DNA of 64,000 nucleotides from Puniceibacterium sp. IMCC21224 (GCF_001038505.1 NZ_LDPY01000001.1:3162001-3226000), one strand, 5' to 3'. Counted from the stretch's first letter, positions 1-9,890 are shown. Notes: a model not told the origin generated them from the letters alone. A program made the numbers and translations.

Positions 1-369
1 CATCAGCACATGTGCGATCCCGTTCCGCCAGCGATCAATCAGATTCAGCCGCGCGCGGCGGGCAGCGTCCTGCACGTTCCCCTGCCCATCCCAGTGCCAG
101 CGCAGCGTGGCGTGCGGCCAACCCAGTTCACCGCATTCAGCCGCGACCATCGCCGCCTCGGACGCGGCTTCGGGGCGCAAGCCGTGGTCCACCGTAACCA
201 CCCACAGCCGGACTCCCCAGACGCGACTCCAATTATGCGCCAATGTCAGCATCGCCATGCTGTCGCCGCCTCCGGAAACCGCCAGTCCAATATCTGTGGG
301 AAAGTCGGGGCCTAACAGGGATCCCATCGCCTCGGAAAATCGGTGATCGAGCGACGTTGCCCCCGTCAC
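1..369 (-). CDS. tilS: tRNA(Ile)-lysidine synthase TilS, N-terminal part (cut by window edge)
   Basis: Only the first 123 codons are present; the gene runs off the left edge. The reading frame contains the PP-loop ATP-pyrophosphatase signature VSGGGDSMAML, followed by VVTVDHGLRPEA, which is typical of TilS. TilS ligates lysine to C34 of the AUA-decoding tRNA-Ile precursor using ATP. The chosen start is a GTG that overlaps the TGA of the upstream ybgF gene (GTGA). An in-frame ATG lies about 19 codons further in and is a less likely alternative. Lying directly after ybgF at the end of the tol-pal cluster is a familiar Rhodobacterales order. Confidence 0.85.
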   Translation of the reverse strand, partial: MTGATSLDHRFSEAMGSLLGPDFPTDIGLAVSGGGDSMAMLTLAHNWSRVWGVRLWVVTVDHGLRPEAASEAAMVAAECGELGWPHATLRWHWDGQGNVQDAARRARLNLIDRWRNGIAHVLM

Positions 370-1187
370 TGACAGCCCAGAGAGGTGCGCGCCTCGATAG
401 CCTGGCCCGCAAATTCCGAGCCGGAGTAACGGTTGCCAACTTCGGACAGCATCACGCAGCCTTCGCTGACACTGCCCAGCGCGTTCAGCGCAAGGCCCAA
501 GCGGAACAACGCCTCTGGCGCGACCGCTGCGTCGGGATAGTTGGAGTAGGTGTCAAGATAAGAGCGCGCCGCGCTGCGCGTGTCACCCAACCCTTCCTGG
601 GCCTTGCCCTGCCCGATCAGCGCGCGAACCTCTAACGGTCCACCCGGATAGGTCTCGCGAAAGGTCGCAAAGAGCTCCGCGGCGGTGCGAAAGTCACTGT
701 TGGCGAGCGCCTCCTGCGCCCGCCGAAAGTCGTCCTGCTCGCTCACGGCGAGCTGCGTTTGCGATTGCTCTGATCCCTGCGGAGCGGCAGGTGGTGGAGT
801 CGCGGCGACCGGAGCCGATCCGCCGCCAATCCGCAGCGTGGTGCCAAGCGTACCAATGTCGCAGGTCGCCTCAAGCTCGCATAGCCGAAACTCAAGATCG
901 CCGATGCGATTGGTGCCATCTTCGACCACCTGACCGATGCGGAATTCTATCTGCTCGGTATTGGACGTCAAACGTTGCAATTCCGCCTCGATTGCATTGA
1001 CCCGGTCTATGGTTCCGCCGCCAATGGTCATGCCGCTGGTGCCGGTTGTGCTTAGCTCAGTCCTGAGGCGCTGCAACTCAACCGTCAGAACCTGAAGATC
1101 CTGACGGATGTCCGCCAACGACTGGTCCTGAGCAGCAACCGGTGTCGCGACGAGCGCAAAGACAACAAGACCGATTTTGATCCGCAT
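366..1187 (-). CDS. ybgF: Tol-Pal system protein YbgF/CpoB
   Basis: A periplasmic protein of 273 aa. It begins with a Sec signal peptide (MRIKIGLVVFALVATPVAAQ). A coiled-coil-forming segment follows at about residues 22-110 with regular LQRLRTEL-like heptads, then a Pro/Ala/Gln-rich linker. The C-terminal TPR half (about 150-273) has the YbgF pattern FRRAQEALANSDFRTAAELF and YWLG-like repeats. CpoB/YbgF works with TolA and coordinates outer-membrane constriction with septal peptidoglycan synthesis. It follows pal by 26 bp on the same strand, and its stop overlaps the tilS start. Assignment is by domain layout and operon position. Confidence 0.9.
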   Translation of the reverse strand: MRIKIGLVVFALVATPVAAQDQSLADIRQDLQVLTVELQRLRTELSTTGTSGMTIGGGTIDRVNAIEAELQRLTSNTEQIEFRIGQVVEDGTNRIGDLEFRLCELEATCDIGTLGTTLRIGGGSAPVAATPPPAAPQGSEQSQTQLAVSEQDDFRRAQEALANSDFRTAAELFATFRETYPGGPLEVRALIGQGKAQEGLGDTRSAARSYLDTYSNYPDAAVAPEALFRLGLALNALGSVSEGCVMLSEVGNRYSGSEFAGQAIEARTSLGCQ

Positions 1188-1213
1188 TGCGTATCCCCTA
1201 TCTGCGCGCCCGA

Positions 1214-1744
1214 TCAGCCGACCAACCCGCCGGCAGAAATGATGGTCACGGCACGGCGATTCTTGGCATAACAGGCTTCTTCTGAGCAGATCTCGATCGG
1301 GCGCTCTTTGCCATAGCTCACAAATTTGAGTCGCGTCGAAGGAATGCCACGGGCGATAAGGTATTCCATCACCGCATTAGCCCGCCGGGCGCCCAGAGCG
1401 AGGTTGTATTCGCGCGTGCCCTGCTCATCAGCATGCCCTTCGATCACGGCAAGGTAGTCACTGTTGGTCATCAGCCACTGTGCCTGACCATCAAGCACAC
1501 GCTGCCCCTCAGAGCTGAGCGAGGATTGATCCACCGCGAAAAGCACCCGGTCACCGACCGTCTGCTGGAAATAGGCCGAAGAGGTCGGATCATTGGCACT
1601 GCCGGGAACAATCCCCCCATCTGCACCCAGTCCGGCGCCACCAGTGTCAGAGAAACTACCCTGATCGGCAAATCGGTCAGGATTGGTACAGGCCGATACG
1701 GCAAGGGCCGCGATCAGCATCATAGCCTTGGTTATATATGTCAT
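1214..1744 (-). CDS. pal: Peptidoglycan-associated lipoprotein Pal
   Basis: A 176-aa lipoprotein. The N-terminus has a hydrophobic signal ending in a lipobox (LAVSAC), so Cys19 should be lipidated. The C-terminal half is an OmpA-like peptidoglycan-binding domain with VIEGHADEQGTREYN and LGARRANAV, the motifs that contact diaminopimelate. Pal anchors the outer membrane to peptidoglycan and binds TolB. It lies between tolB and ybgF. The spacer before it contains AT-rich hairpins that could reduce read-through from tolB or stabilise an mRNA end. Confidence 0.95.
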   Translation of the reverse strand: MTYITKAMMLIAALAVSACTNPDRFADQGSFSDTGGAGLGADGGIVPGSANDPTSSAYFQQTVGDRVLFAVDQSSLSSEGQRVLDGQAQWLMTNSDYLAVIEGHADEQGTREYNLALGARRANAVMEYLIARGIPSTRLKFVSYGKERPIEICSEEACYAKNRRAVTIISAGGLVG

Positions 1745-1833
1745 GGATCGCTTTCCGCTCGCTATTTTTTGGTCAGGTTAACACAGGCGCCGCGCCTTGC
1801 AAACGCAACGCGGCGGTGCTGCAGGCGCGGTGC

Positions 1834-1890
1834 AAGAATTTTGATAAAATTCTTAGCATATTGCCTGGTAACATTCTTAAGAAGAATTTT
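1834..1890. repeat. AT-rich inverted repeats in the tolB-pal spacer
   Basis: Positions 1834-1842 (AAGAATTTT) pair with 1846-1854 (AAAATTCTT) around a 3-base loop. A second smaller hairpin, ATTCTT/AAGAAT, lies at 1873-1887 and is followed by TTT. The sequence AAGAATTTT occurs twice. The arms match the core of the hairpins at 38316-38345 and 49191-49224, so this looks like one member of a repeat family. Role is inferred only: processing site, attenuator or repeat. Confidence 0.6.
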
Positions 1891-1909
1891 AGGTCCTTTC
1901 TAACGGGTG

Positions 1910-3247
1910 TCACTGCAAAGGCCCCCAGCTTGGATCAGAGGCCCCATCGGGGGTGCGCACCCGTTTGAGGTTGCGACCAGATATATCTACCGAATAAAGC
2001 GCCGAGGCGCCCTGCGCACCCTGCGTCTCGCGCGCGAACATCAGCACACGCCCGTTAGGTGCCCAGGTCGGCCCCTCATCGAGGAACGAAGCCGTAAGCA
2101 GTCGCTCCTCCGAACCGTCGGTGCGCATTACACCGATGTGGAACCGACCGGCGTTCTGCTTGGTAAAGGCGATCAAGTCGCCGCGCGGGGACCAGACGGG
2201 CGTACCATAGCGTCCGGCACCAAAACTGATACGCTGCGCCTCACCTCCGCTAGCGGACATAACATAAAGTTGCTGGGTGCCGCTACGGTCGCTCTCAAAC
2301 ACGATACGTCCACCGTCAGGCGAGTAGCTCGGCGCCGTCTCGATGGAAGGTCCACTGGTCAGTTGCCGCGCGGCACCACCGCTTATGTCCTTTGCAAAAA
2401 TGTCGGTATTCGATCCTTGGGCCAGCGAATAAACCACTGTCGCGCCGTTGGGCGCAAAGCGCGGAGCAAAGCTCATTACTCCATCCGATCCCGGCAGAAT
2501 GCTGCTTTGAACCGCGCCGACGTTGAGAATATGTACCCTCGGGAAACCAGTTTCGTAACTGGTGTAAAGCACCCTGTCGCCAGTCGGCGAGAATCGAGGT
2601 GCGAGAACAATTGAGCGACTGTCAGTCAGGAACTGCACATTTGCGCCGTCATAATCCATAATCCCCAGCCGCTTGGCGCGCTTGTCTTTGGGACCGGTCT
2701 CCGAAACGAAGACGACGCGGCTGTCAAAATATCCGCTTTCGCCTGTAATGCGACTGTACACTTGGTCGGCCACCTTGTGCGCCATGCGTCGAAAGCCGTC
2801 CGCCGTGCCAACAAACTGCATGCCCTGACCCAACTCTGCGCCGGCAAACACGTCGTATACCCGGAACTTGACCGTCAATCGTCCGCTGCCGTCGACGTCT
2901 ACGGCCCCGGAAATAAGTGCCTGCGCGTTGATTGCTTTCCAGTCCGCGAATTGCACCGGGCTCTGGAACGAGGTGATGCCGCTGATATGGGCCTCTCTCG
3001 GGATTTCTCGAAACAACCCACTCCCGCTCAGGTCATCCGCGACAACCCGGCTCAGCTGGTCGGCAATACTCTGCGCCGCCGCGCTTTCGGCCACAAAGGC
3101 CGGCACGGCATAGGGCAACGGCTCGACCACCCCTTCGGTGATCTCGAGCCTGAGCGGCCCGCCCTGTGCCTGCGCCGCTCCGGGCAGCGTCAAACTCGAG
3201 AGCGCAAGCGCACCCGCCGCAAGTACCGAGGCCAAAGTCTGTCTCAT
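1910..3247 (-). CDS. tolB: Tol-Pal system beta-propeller protein TolB
   Basis: A periplasmic protein of 445 aa. The start at 3247 gives a clean signal peptide ([19 protein letters not shown]...AQA) and has AAGGA upstream; the open frame extends further 5' without signal-peptide character. The N-terminal domain (about 30-170) is followed by a six-bladed WD40-like propeller with repeated [32 protein letters not shown] and [13 protein letters not shown] motifs. TolB binds Pal and TolA and links the inner-membrane TolQRA motor to the outer membrane. It lies about 160 bp downstream of the tolA stop. Confidence 0.95.
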   Translation of the reverse strand: MRQTLASVLAAGALALSSLTLPGAAQAQGGPLRLEITEGVVEPLPYAVPAFVAESAAAQSIADQLSRVVADDLSGSGLFREIPREAHISGITSFQSPVQFADWKAINAQALISGAVDVDGSGRLTVKFRVYDVFAGAELGQGMQFVGTADGFRRMAHKVADQVYSRITGESGYFDSRVVFVSETGPKDKRAKRLGIMDYDGANVQFLTDSRSIVLAPRFSPTGDRVLYTSYETGFPRVHILNVGAVQSSILPGSDGVMSFAPRFAPNGATVVYSLAQGSNTDIFAKDISGGAARQLTSGPSIETAPSYSPDGGRIVFESDRSGTQQLYVMSASGGEAQRISFGAGRYGTPVWSPRGDLIAFTKQNAGRFHIGVMRTDGSEERLLTASFLDEGPTWAPNGRVLMFARETQGAQGASALYSVDISGRNLKRVRTPDGASDPSWGPLQ

Positions 3248-3407
3248 ACCACATCCATCCTTCCGGAATATCCGTATCGAACCCGCGCCAAACGATGCGC
3301 TGCGGACCGCAGTCCACCCGCCACGCAGTTTGCCCCTGCAGAACGCCGGAGCCATGGGAAAATCAAGCCCCTTTTCCAAACGCTCGCGAATACGGCATAG
3401 TTCCACG

Positions 3408-4604
3408 TCATCGCACCCGCATTCCTTCAGGATTGAAGGTCATTTCGATCTCGCGCCATTGGGCGTATTTTTCGGCGGGCAGCTGATAGCCGTCCTTCTG
3501 GCAGCGCAGAATCGCCCGGCGCGCCGTCTGAAACGCAGTCTCGGCTGAGGCTGCAGATCCGCCGTCAGCGTTCAGCATCCGCAGAGATCCGTTCACCACG
3601 CGCCCGTCGCGGTCCATTTCCATCGACACTGTTACCGTTACATTTGCCGCCTGACTGCCGACGTCGACCACCCAACATGCCTGCACCGCGACACGCAACG
3701 CATCCTTTTCGCCACTGGTCATCGGCGGACCGACCGGCAAATCCGGCGCGGGTGCCGTGCTGCCACCTGCCAAAGCCTGCGCCACCGCATCCGCCACAGC
3801 TTGCGCCGTGCTGTCAGACTGGGTCGGCCTCGACGTGAACTCTGCCGCGGGCGCCGGAGTCTCAGCCGCAGCCGACGATGCGACGCTCTCGGTTGCCGGA
3901 ACCTGTGGCGCGACGGGTCGTTCGGGTCGGGTCCGCGGCCGCATCGACGCGCTGGGGGCGGAACTGGCCGGTTCTTCGGCCTCGGTCACAATCTCTGTTG
4001 CCGCGGCGTCGGGGGCGGACGCCTGCTGCTCTGGCTCGGGCGCCACTTCTGTCGGCGCTTCATCCGGCACCACAGCCTCGCGCACGACTTGGTCAATCCG
4101 GGTCTCGGGTTCGGGCTGCGCCACTGGCTCGGGCGCCACACGCGGCGCGGGGCGCGGTTGCGGACGTGGCGAGGTAACAGGCAACTGCACTGTTTCCTGT
4201 TGCGGCGTCGCCAGCTGCGGGGGCGCGTCCGCAACCTCGGTCTGCGGCGGCGGCGGGGGGGCCTGCGGCACAGATTCAGCCGGTGCGGGCTCGGGTACGG
4301 CCTGCGGTTCAGCGACCGGCTCGGGTGCGGCCTCGGGTGCCGGGGCCTCCGGGGCCGGTTCGGGGGCGGGGGCTTCGGGTTGCGCCTCGGTTGCGTCTGT
4401 TTCAGGGGTCGGTGGGGCAGCAACATCTGCCGTGCTCTGAGGTGGCTGCAACGGCGCGGTTAGCGCGGCAAACTCGGCCTCGGACAAGATCGACACCTGC
4501 GCCACCTCAATCGGGTCGGACCGCGTGCTGAACAATCCGCCCAACAGCACCCACAAGATCAGCGCCGCGTGACCTCCGCCCGAGATATAATGGCCAATAT
4601 GCAC
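3408..4604 (-). CDS. tolA: Cell envelope integrity protein TolA
   Basis: A 398-aa inner-membrane protein. One N-terminal transmembrane helix (about residues 10-27, [14 protein letters not shown]) is followed by a very long Pro/Ala/Glu/Val-rich periplasmic arm (about 55-270). The C-terminal TonB/TolA-like domain (about 285-398) contains [19 protein letters not shown]. TolA transmits proton-motive-force energy from TolQR to TolB and Pal. The arm is rich in Pro rather than the Ala/Lys helix of enterobacterial TolA, as often in alphaproteobacteria. Position after tolR supports the call. Confidence 0.88.
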   Translation of the reverse strand: MHIGHYISGGGHAALILWVLLGGLFSTRSDPIEVAQVSILSEAEFAALTAPLQPPQSTADVAAPPTPETDATEAQPEAPAPEPAPEAPAPEAAPEPVAEPQAVPEPAPAESVPQAPPPPPQTEVADAPPQLATPQQETVQLPVTSPRPQPRPAPRVAPEPVAQPEPETRIDQVVREAVVPDEAPTEVAPEPEQQASAPDAAATEIVTEAEEPASSAPSASMRPRTRPERPVAPQVPATESVASSAAAETPAPAAEFTSRPTQSDSTAQAVADAVAQALAGGSTAPAPDLPVGPPMTSGEKDALRVAVQACWVVDVGSQAANVTVTVSMEMDRDGRVVNGSLRMLNADGGSAASAETAFQTARRAILRCQKDGYQLPAEKYAQWREIEMTFNPEGMRVR

Positions 4605-4616
4605 GCCGAACCTGCC

Positions 4617-5093
4617 TCAGCGATCCGACCCGTCAAGGGCCGGCCCTCCGATATCCGTCACCAGACCGATCGAGGAAAAGCCCCCCGCGTTGAGCGCGCC
4701 CATCACTTGCGCCACCTGCTCATAGGGCACAGCCCCGTCAGCACGCAGGAACACCCGGTCATCCGCACGCTCGGTCGCGATTGCCCGCAAACGATTCACC
4801 AGATCGGCGCGCGCCACCTCAGTTGTCTGGATCATCACGACACCATCGGCCTGCAATGTGACGGTCAGCGGCTCTTCGTTCTCGGACGGAAGGGCGCTGG
4901 CGGCGGTTTTGGGCAGCTCAACAGGCACGCCCACCGTCAACAGCGGCGCGGCCACCATGAAAATGATCAGCAACACCAGCATCACATCCACAAACGGCGT
5001 AATGTTGATCTCGGCCATAGGCTGCGCGCGGCTGCCACGACGGCCCCGTCGGCGTCCACCGCCCCCCGCAGATTTGACGACACCGCCCCCCAT
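4617..5093 (-). CDS. tolR: Tol-Pal system protein TolR (ExbD family)
   Basis: A 158-aa ExbD/TolR-family protein. A basic Gly/Arg-rich N-terminus precedes MAEINITPFVDVMLVLLIIF, the single transmembrane helix with the proton-path Asp (D in FVDVMLVLL). The rest is a periplasmic domain with the typical LPKT and FLRADG motifs. Together with TolQ it forms the proton-driven motor that energises TolA. It lies 3 bp after tolQ and 12 bp before tolA, clearly one operon. Confidence 0.95.
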   Translation of the reverse strand: MGGGVVKSAGGGGRRRGRRGSRAQPMAEINITPFVDVMLVLLIIFMVAAPLLTVGVPVELPKTAASALPSENEEPLTVTLQADGVVMIQTTEVARADLVNRLRAIATERADDRVFLRADGAVPYEQVAQVMGALNAGGFSSIGLVTDIGGPALDGSDR

Positions 5094-5096
5094 CGC

Positions 5097-5792
5097 TCAG
5101 CTGTCCAGCTGGCGGCTGAGGATGGTCGAAAACTCGTCGGCAAAGGCCTCGTAGCCGCCGATGATACGGTCGCTGTCCGCGCTTAACTTGTTGTAAAAAA
5201 CCACTGCGGGGATCGCCGCGAGCAGACCCAGACCAGTGGCCAAAAGCGCCTCGGCAATGCCCGGTGCTACAACGGCCAGGTTGGTGTTCTGCTGCTGCGC
5301 AATTTCGATAAAGGCGTGCATGATGCCCCAGACCGTCCCGAACAGACCGACAAATGGTGCAGTCGATCCGACGGTGGCCAAAACCGGCAAACCCTTTTGC
5401 AGCGCCTCGGTTTCTTTTTGAATCGCCACATCCATGCTGCGGTCGATTCGTGCCTGCGCACCTGCGATCAGCCCACCATCGGCACGATGACTACGCCGCC
5501 ATTCGATCATACCGCTGGCAAAGATTTTCTGCGCCCGGCCCGAAGGTTCTGCGCCGATCTGATCGAAAAGATCGTCCAGCGGCTCACCCGACCAGAACGC
5601 CTTGTCAAAGACATGCGCCTCGCGCCGCGCGCTGCGATACGCGATCAGTTTCTGCACAATGATCGACCAGGACCAGAAGGATGCCACCATCAACAGCAGC
5701 ATCACCAGTTTCACTGTCAGCGTTGCGCGCGCAAAAAGGGCCAACAAAGAGAAATCAATCTCCTGCGCCATGGCAAGGGCTTGCGGTTCCAT
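5097..5792 (-). CDS. tolQ: Tol-Pal system protein TolQ (ExbB/MotA family)
   Basis: A 231-aa inner-membrane proton channel with three transmembrane helices. The first spans about residues 18-40 (LTVKLVMLLLMVASFWSW); the later pair has VGLFGTVWGIMHAF and ATGLGLLAAIPAVVFYN, the conserved MotA/TolQ/ExbB segment. The start at 5792 was chosen because GGAAAGAG lies upstream and the protein then begins MEPQALAMAQEIDFS, as in relatives; the frame is open a further 44 codons. Partner of TolR directly downstream. Confidence 0.95.
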   Translation of the reverse strand: MEPQALAMAQEIDFSLLALFARATLTVKLVMLLLMVASFWSWSIIVQKLIAYRSARREAHVFDKAFWSGEPLDDLFDQIGAEPSGRAQKIFASGMIEWRRSHRADGGLIAGAQARIDRSMDVAIQKETEALQKGLPVLATVGSTAPFVGLFGTVWGIMHAFIEIAQQQNTNLAVVAPGIAEALLATGLGLLAAIPAVVFYNKLSADSDRIIGGYEAFADEFSTILSRQLDS

Positions 5793-5941
5793 AAGACTGC
5801 TCTTTCCGGTTCGGCCTCTATCTTCGAGGCTCTGATTACCGGCCTGTGTAGCTGATTTGCGGGGCAAACGCCAACACAATGCTGTCATACACGGGCGGGT
5901 GCCCGCCGATTTCCCCCGCGTCACGCCAGATCCGGGTCAGT

Positions 5942-6328
5942 TTAGTGCACCAACCCGCGGATCGCTTGCGGAAGCCGCGCAGGATGGCCCGTGGCAGTCG
6001 CGCAGGCGACCGTCACCTCGGCCTGAAAAAGCAGCGTTTCATCGCGCATGACCCGCTGCCCCATGATCAGCCGAGCCCCGGTCACACCGCGCATCTCTGT
6101 GCTCACAATTAACGCGTCGTCAAATCTGGCGGGTTGCAGGTAATCCGCCTCGACCCGCCGCACGACAAAGACCACACCATCTTCCTCACGCATGCGATTC
6201 TGGTCGATACCCAGACTGCGGACCCAGTCACTGCGGGCACGTTCAATATATCTGAGGTAATTGGCGTAATAGACGATACCCGCCATATCGGTGTCCTCAT
6301 AATAGACCCGGACCGGAAATTCGTGCAT
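5942..6328 (-). CDS. ybgC: Tol-pal-associated acyl-CoA thioesterase YbgC
   Basis: A 128-aa hotdog-fold thioesterase. The active-site region YYEDTDMAGIVYYANYLRY contains the catalytic Asp and the HxxY-like helix typical of YbgC/4-hydroxybenzoyl-CoA thioesterases. It hydrolyses acyl-CoA thioesters and is thought to act in phospholipid metabolism. It is the first gene of the tol-pal cluster here, about 150 bp upstream of tolQ. Confidence 0.9.
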   Translation of the reverse strand: MHEFPVRVYYEDTDMAGIVYYANYLRYIERARSDWVRSLGIDQNRMREEDGVVFVVRRVEADYLQPARFDDALIVSTEMRGVTGARLIMGQRVMRDETLLFQAEVTVACATATGHPARLPQAIRGLVH

Positions 6329-6408
6329 CTTATCATGCCCTCTGCCTGCGCGCCGGAACCCTAGCCCCCTCCAATCTGGATGAAAAGGCCGACCGCCGCA
6401 AAGGGGTG

Positions 6409-7047
6409 TCAGCCCGCCAGCCCAATCCGCGCTGCCAGGCGCAGCGCATGTGAGGGATCCCGCGCCGCAACCGGCATCACCGGTTCATACGCCGCCCGCA
6501 ACACTGCCCCGACTTCGGGGCGCACAACTACGCGTCCATCTGCCAATTGCCCCAGCGGTGAACGGGTGCCAAAGGCCTGATCCGACCACAGCAACAGTGC
6601 CTGCACCGCCTGACCAAGCGCCAGCGTGTCAGCAGGAACCGCCACCATCTCGGCATCCATCCGCAGAAAAATGAAACAGGCGCGGATCGCCCCGGCGTCA
6701 TCAAACCGGAAAATGCGGTATTGGTTGGCACTTGCGGCCTGCAACCGCGTCACCAGTGGACCCATATCCGGCACCAGCCGGTCGAGATTGGGCACCTCTG
6801 CCAATTCGTCCCAGTCGCGACAGAAAAACACCATGACGTTGGCGCCCAACTCGGGATCGGTTTCGGCCATCTGGTGCCCGGCCAAATGGCAAACTGCCTC
6901 GAACGCGGCCCTGATCACCGACAGGGTGGCATCCTCGACACCAAAAACCACAGGTGCCAGCGGTCGCCCCCAACGCGCGAACAGATATCCACCATCCGAG
7001 CGGGTGAACATTGTTTCCACATCCGCTGGCGTCAAAACATCGCTCAT
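6409..7047 (-). CDS. Conserved hypothetical protein between ruvB and ybgC
   Basis: A 212-aa protein of no family I recognise. It has no signal peptide or membrane segment. It contains VMVFFCRDWDELAEVPNLDRL and RIFRFDDAGAIRACFIFLRMD, an alternating alpha/beta pattern. Start 7047 (MSDVLTPADVETMF) is preferred; the frame continues 19 codons upstream, but those codons read through the dispersed repeat at 7061-7082. It lies downstream of ruvB, the same strand, before ybgC. Codon use and composition look like its neighbours, so it is probably a real core gene. Confidence 0.7.
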   Translation of the reverse strand: MSDVLTPADVETMFTRSDGGYLFARWGRPLAPVVFGVEDATLSVIRAAFEAVCHLAGHQMAETDPELGANVMVFFCRDWDELAEVPNLDRLVPDMGPLVTRLQAASANQYRIFRFDDAGAIRACFIFLRMDAEMVAVPADTLALGQAVQALLLWSDQAFGTRSPLGQLADGRVVVRPEVGAVLRAAYEPVMPVAARDPSHALRLAARIGLAG

Positions 7048-7060
7048 CGCGCTGCCCCCT

Positions 7061-7082
7061 GCTTCTTCTCTTTCTAAATACG
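7061..7082. repeat. Dispersed 22-bp intergenic motif, copy 1
   Basis: On the + strand the motif reads GCTTCTTCTCTT, then three variable pyrimidine-rich bases, then AAATACG. Two more copies in the same orientation lie at 12678-12699 and 17571-17592. This copy lies just upstream of the start of a minus-strand gene. Confidence 0.7.
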
Positions 7083-7133
7083 TACTTGCATGCCTCGCAG
7101 ACACACGCAGCGCCTTTGCCCGAAACGGCCCGC

Positions 7134-8159
7134 TCAGTCAAACAGCGTACTTTGCCCCGGAGGTTTGGGTGTCGACAACCCGAGATGATCCCACGCCTTT
7201 TGCGCCAACATCCGCCCGCGCGGTGTGCGCTGAATCAGCCCCTGTTGCAGTAAGAATGGCTCGATCACCTCTTCCAGCGCATCGCGACTCTCGCTCAGGG
7301 CGGCAGACAGGGTTTCGATTCCGACCGGGCCACCGTTATAATTCTCGGCGATCAGATTCAGATACCGACGGTCGGCACCATCCAGTCCCAGATGATCGAC
7401 GCCAAGGCGGGTCAGCGCCCGGTCTGCCAGCGCATGTGTGACCACTCCGTCCCCTTCGACCACGGCAAAATCCACCACCCGACGCAACAGCCGTCCGGCA
7501 ATGCGCGGCGTGCCACGCGACCGGCGGGCGATCTCGCGGGCGCCGTCACCTTCGGCAGGCACACCCAGTTTGATCGCATTTCGGGTCACGATCAGGTTCA
7601 GCTCGTCCACCGTGTAAAACTCCAACCGCGTCGGAATGCCAAAACGGTCACGCAGAGGCGTGGTCAACAAACCCAGCCGTGTCGTCGCCCCGACCAGGGT
7701 GAAGGGCTGCAACTCAATCCGCACCGTGCGCGCCGCTGGCCCTTCGCCGATCACCAGATCCAGCTCATAATCCTCAAGCGCTGGATACAGCACCTCTTCG
7801 ACTGCGGGATTCAAGCGATGGATCTCGTCAATGAACAGCACGTCCCGCGCTTCGAGATTGGTCAGGATCGCCGCCAGATCGCCTGCCTTGGCCAGAACCG
7901 GGCCAGAGGTCATACGGAACCCCACCCCCAGCTCGCGCGCCATGATCTGCGCCAGCGTCGTCTTGCCCAGACCGGGTGGGCCGTGGAACAGCGTGTGGTC
8001 CATCGCTTCACCGCGCTGCCGTGCCGATTGAATAAACACCTTGAGATTTGCCCGCGCCTCGGCTTGACCGACAAATTCGTCAAGCATCTGAGGCCGCAGC
8101 GCCCTGTCATGATCACCGGGCTGCAATTCCGGGCGCAGATCGGGATCAGACTCTTGCAT
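7134..8159 (-). CDS. ruvB: Holliday junction DNA helicase RuvB
   Basis: A 341-aa AAA+ ATPase. Walker A ([14 protein letters not shown]), Walker B ([10 protein letters not shown]), sensor 1 ([20 protein letters not shown], ending in the arginine-finger segment) and the C-terminal winged helix ([19 protein letters not shown]) are all present. RuvB hexamers drive branch migration of Holliday junctions with RuvA. Start 8159 ([16 protein letters not shown]) has a GGGGGG stretch upstream; an ATG 11 codons further 5' is possible. Last gene of the ruvCAB unit. Confidence 0.97.
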   Translation of the reverse strand: MQESDPDLRPELQPGDHDRALRPQMLDEFVGQAEARANLKVFIQSARQRGEAMDHTLFHGPPGLGKTTLAQIMARELGVGFRMTSGPVLAKAGDLAAILTNLEARDVLFIDEIHRLNPAVEEVLYPALEDYELDLVIGEGPAARTVRIELQPFTLVGATTRLGLLTTPLRDRFGIPTRLEFYTVDELNLIVTRNAIKLGVPAEGDGAREIARRSRGTPRIAGRLLRRVVDFAVVEGDGVVTHALADRALTRLGVDHLGLDGADRRYLNLIAENYNGGPVGIETLSAALSESRDALEEVIEPFLLQQGLIQRTPRGRMLAQKAWDHLGLSTPKPPGQSTLFD

Positions 8160-8213
8160 CTTCGCCCCCCAAAGCATGGCACACACCCGCATGGGGCAGT
8201 TGAACGGCCCGCA

Positions 8214-8882
8214 TCATGCCTTTGGAGCCAGCAATTTCAGCGCGGCGCGGATCAGCACCGGCGTATCCGCCTCGGGTAACTCGCCTGCGGCCTGCGCAAC
8301 GGCGCCCGCCGCCTCACCCGCAGCATACCCCAGATTGCCCAGTGCCGACAATGCCTCGGCCTGCGCCGATCGGCCTGCCGATTGCACAACAGGAGATGCC
8401 GTAGCGGCGGCAACCGTCGTTGAACCGGCGTCCAAGGCCGCCCCCGGTGGCGCGGCAACAGACGCCCCCATCGCCATCACTATCGGCGCCTTGTCCTTGA
8501 GCTCAAGCACAACCCGTTGCGCTGTCTTGGGGCCGATACCCCTGGCCGCCTTGACCGCGTTGATGTCACCCAGCGCGATGGCGCGGCTGACCCCGTCCGC
8601 GCCCAACGTACCAAGGATCGCCAGCGACGCCTTGGCGCCGACCCCTTGCACCGACATCAGCAACCGGTGCCATTCCTTTTCGACCAGCGACAAGAACCCG
8701 AACAATTGCAACAGATCCTCGCGCACCAGCAGATCGGTATAAAGGGCCACCGCCTCCCCAACGCCCGGCAGCGCCGCCAGCGTCCGGTCCGAGCAATGCA
8801 CCATATAGCCCACGCCGCGCACGTCGATCAGCACGTGATCATCTGCCTTATAGGCCACCCGGCCCGCCAGATAGCCGATCAT
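8214..8882 (-). CDS. ruvA: Holliday junction branch migration protein RuvA
   Basis: A 222-aa protein. The N-terminal OB fold ([28 protein letters not shown]) is followed by two helix-hairpin-helix motifs ([15 protein letters not shown] and [14 protein letters not shown]). The C-terminal domain III that contacts RuvB is linked by an Ala-rich stretch. RuvA tetramers bind the four-way junction and load RuvB. The start ATG overlaps the ruvC stop (ATGA), so the two are translationally coupled. Confidence 0.97.
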   Translation of the reverse strand: MIGYLAGRVAYKADDHVLIDVRGVGYMVHCSDRTLAALPGVGEAVALYTDLLVREDLLQLFGFLSLVEKEWHRLLMSVQGVGAKASLAILGTLGADGVSRAIALGDINAVKAARGIGPKTAQRVVLELKDKAPIVMAMGASVAAPPGAALDAGSTTVAAATASPVVQSAGRSAQAEALSALGNLGYAAGEAAGAVAQAAGELPEADTPVLIRAALKLLAPKA

Positions 8883-9370
8883 ACCCTGATCTCCCTGACG
8901 CCCGGCGCGCGGGCATGATGGGCGTGACAGATTGCAATCGCCAGCGCATCCGCCGCATCGGGGCCGTTAATCTCGGCCCCCGGCAGTTGCATCTGCACCA
9001 TATGCAGCACCTGTCCCTTGTCAGCGTGGCCGACACCGACAACGGTCTTTTTGACCTTGTTGGGGGCATATTCTCCGACCAGCAGGCCAAACTGTGCCGG
9101 CACCAGCAGTGCTATCGCCCGCGCCTGCCCCAACTTCAGCGTCGCCACGCCATCCTTATTCACAAACGTCAACTCAACCGCCGCCTCTTGCGGTGCATAG
9201 CGGTGCAGCACCTCGGTCAGTTGCCGATGCAACATCAGCAATCGCGGAGCAAGCTCGGGCCCGGCACTGGTACAAACACCGTTTGCCACATGCCTGAGTC
9301 GGCTACCATCGGCGTCAATCACGCCCCACCCGAGGTTCCGCAACCCCGGATCAATCCCAACCACCCGCAT
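8879..9370 (-). CDS. ruvC: Crossover junction endodeoxyribonuclease RuvC
   Basis: A 163-aa RNase H-fold endonuclease that resolves Holliday junctions. It starts [16 protein letters not shown] with the first catalytic Asp; [12 protein letters not shown] carries the catalytic Glu, and [15 protein letters not shown] carries the C-terminal acidic pair. Start 9370 has AAGG upstream and fits the usual family start; the frame is open 17 codons further. First gene of ruvCAB. Confidence 0.97.
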   Translation of the reverse strand: MRVVGIDPGLRNLGWGVIDADGSRLRHVANGVCTSAGPELAPRLLMLHRQLTEVLHRYAPQEAAVELTFVNKDGVATLKLGQARAIALLVPAQFGLLVGEYAPNKVKKTVVGVGHADKGQVLHMVQMQLPGAEINGPDAADALAIAICHAHHARAPGVREIRV

Positions 9371-9528
9371 CTGCCCAGCCTTTTGTTGCTTTTCGGACAC
9401 GCTAGCACGAAACGCGAACACCCGCCAAGCCCCTTGCGTATTAGGTCAAAGACGACACCAATTGTCCAACCGCGACACCGACAATCCAAATGCGTCGCCC
9501 CCACACCCAAAAACGACGTTGCTCGTCC

Positions 9529-9556
9529 TTGATTTATGTCTATTTTTCGGTATGTT
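9529..9556 (+). promoter_or_regulatory. Candidate promoter of the DUF1127 gene
   Basis: TTGATT at 9529-9534 and TATGTT at 9551-9556 are separated by 16 bp, close to a sigma-70 pattern. It would give a leader of about 120 nt before the ATG at 9684. The leader carries a direct repeat TGCATAA and the hairpin at 9599-9621. Predicted from pattern only. Confidence 0.4.
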
Positions 9557-9598
9557 GCTACATATCTTGGCTATGCAGCCGGTGCATAAGACCCATGC

Positions 9599-9621
9599 AT
9601 AAACGCGCGTTGCGCGTTTAT
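9599..9621. promoter_or_regulatory. Perfect hairpin in the leader of the DUF1127 gene
   Basis: ATAAACGCGC at 9599-9608 pairs with GCGCGTTTAT at 9612-9621 around a GTT loop, a 10-bp perfect stem. It lies 62 bp before the start codon, with no T-tract after it, so it is not a classic terminator. Just upstream, TGCATAA occurs twice 13 bp apart. It could be a protein-binding site or an mRNA structure. Confidence 0.5.
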
Positions 9622-9683
9622 ATTCCGCCTCCTATCTATGCGGCAGACATTAGAAATGCCCACCAGATAAAAGGATCAAGGAA

Positions 9684-9890
9684 ATGGCTGTCTATTACAC
9701 GTCCCGTACCAACCATGAAATCGCAGCCGTCGCCGGCCGTATCGGCGCAATGATCATTTCTGCGTTTGGCTCAGTTTCTGACTGGAACGATGCACGCATC
9801 ACCCGCAAATCGCTGTCAAAGCTCAGCGATCGTGAACTCGACGATATCGGCCTGACACGCAGCGATATCGACGTCGTCGCCACCCGCTAA
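9684..9890 (+). CDS. DUF1127 (YjiS-like) small protein
   Basis: A 68-aa protein with the DUF1127 signature near its C-terminus: LSKLSDRELDDIGLTRSDID. AAGGA precedes the ATG at good spacing. Short DUF1127 proteins are widespread in alphaproteobacteria; some affect small-RNA or phosphate-related regulation, but the function of this one is not known. It is a single-gene unit with its own candidate promoter and a strong terminator directly after it. Confidence 0.9.
   Translation: MAVYYTSRTNHEIAAVAGRIGAMIISAFGSVSDWNDARITRKSLSKLSDRELDDIGLTRSDIDVVATR

Noticed and set aside
3757..4463. Gly/Ala/Ser-rich + strand open frames opposite tolA
   Set aside because: They are complements of the Pro/Ala/Glu-rich TolA arm and low-complexity only.
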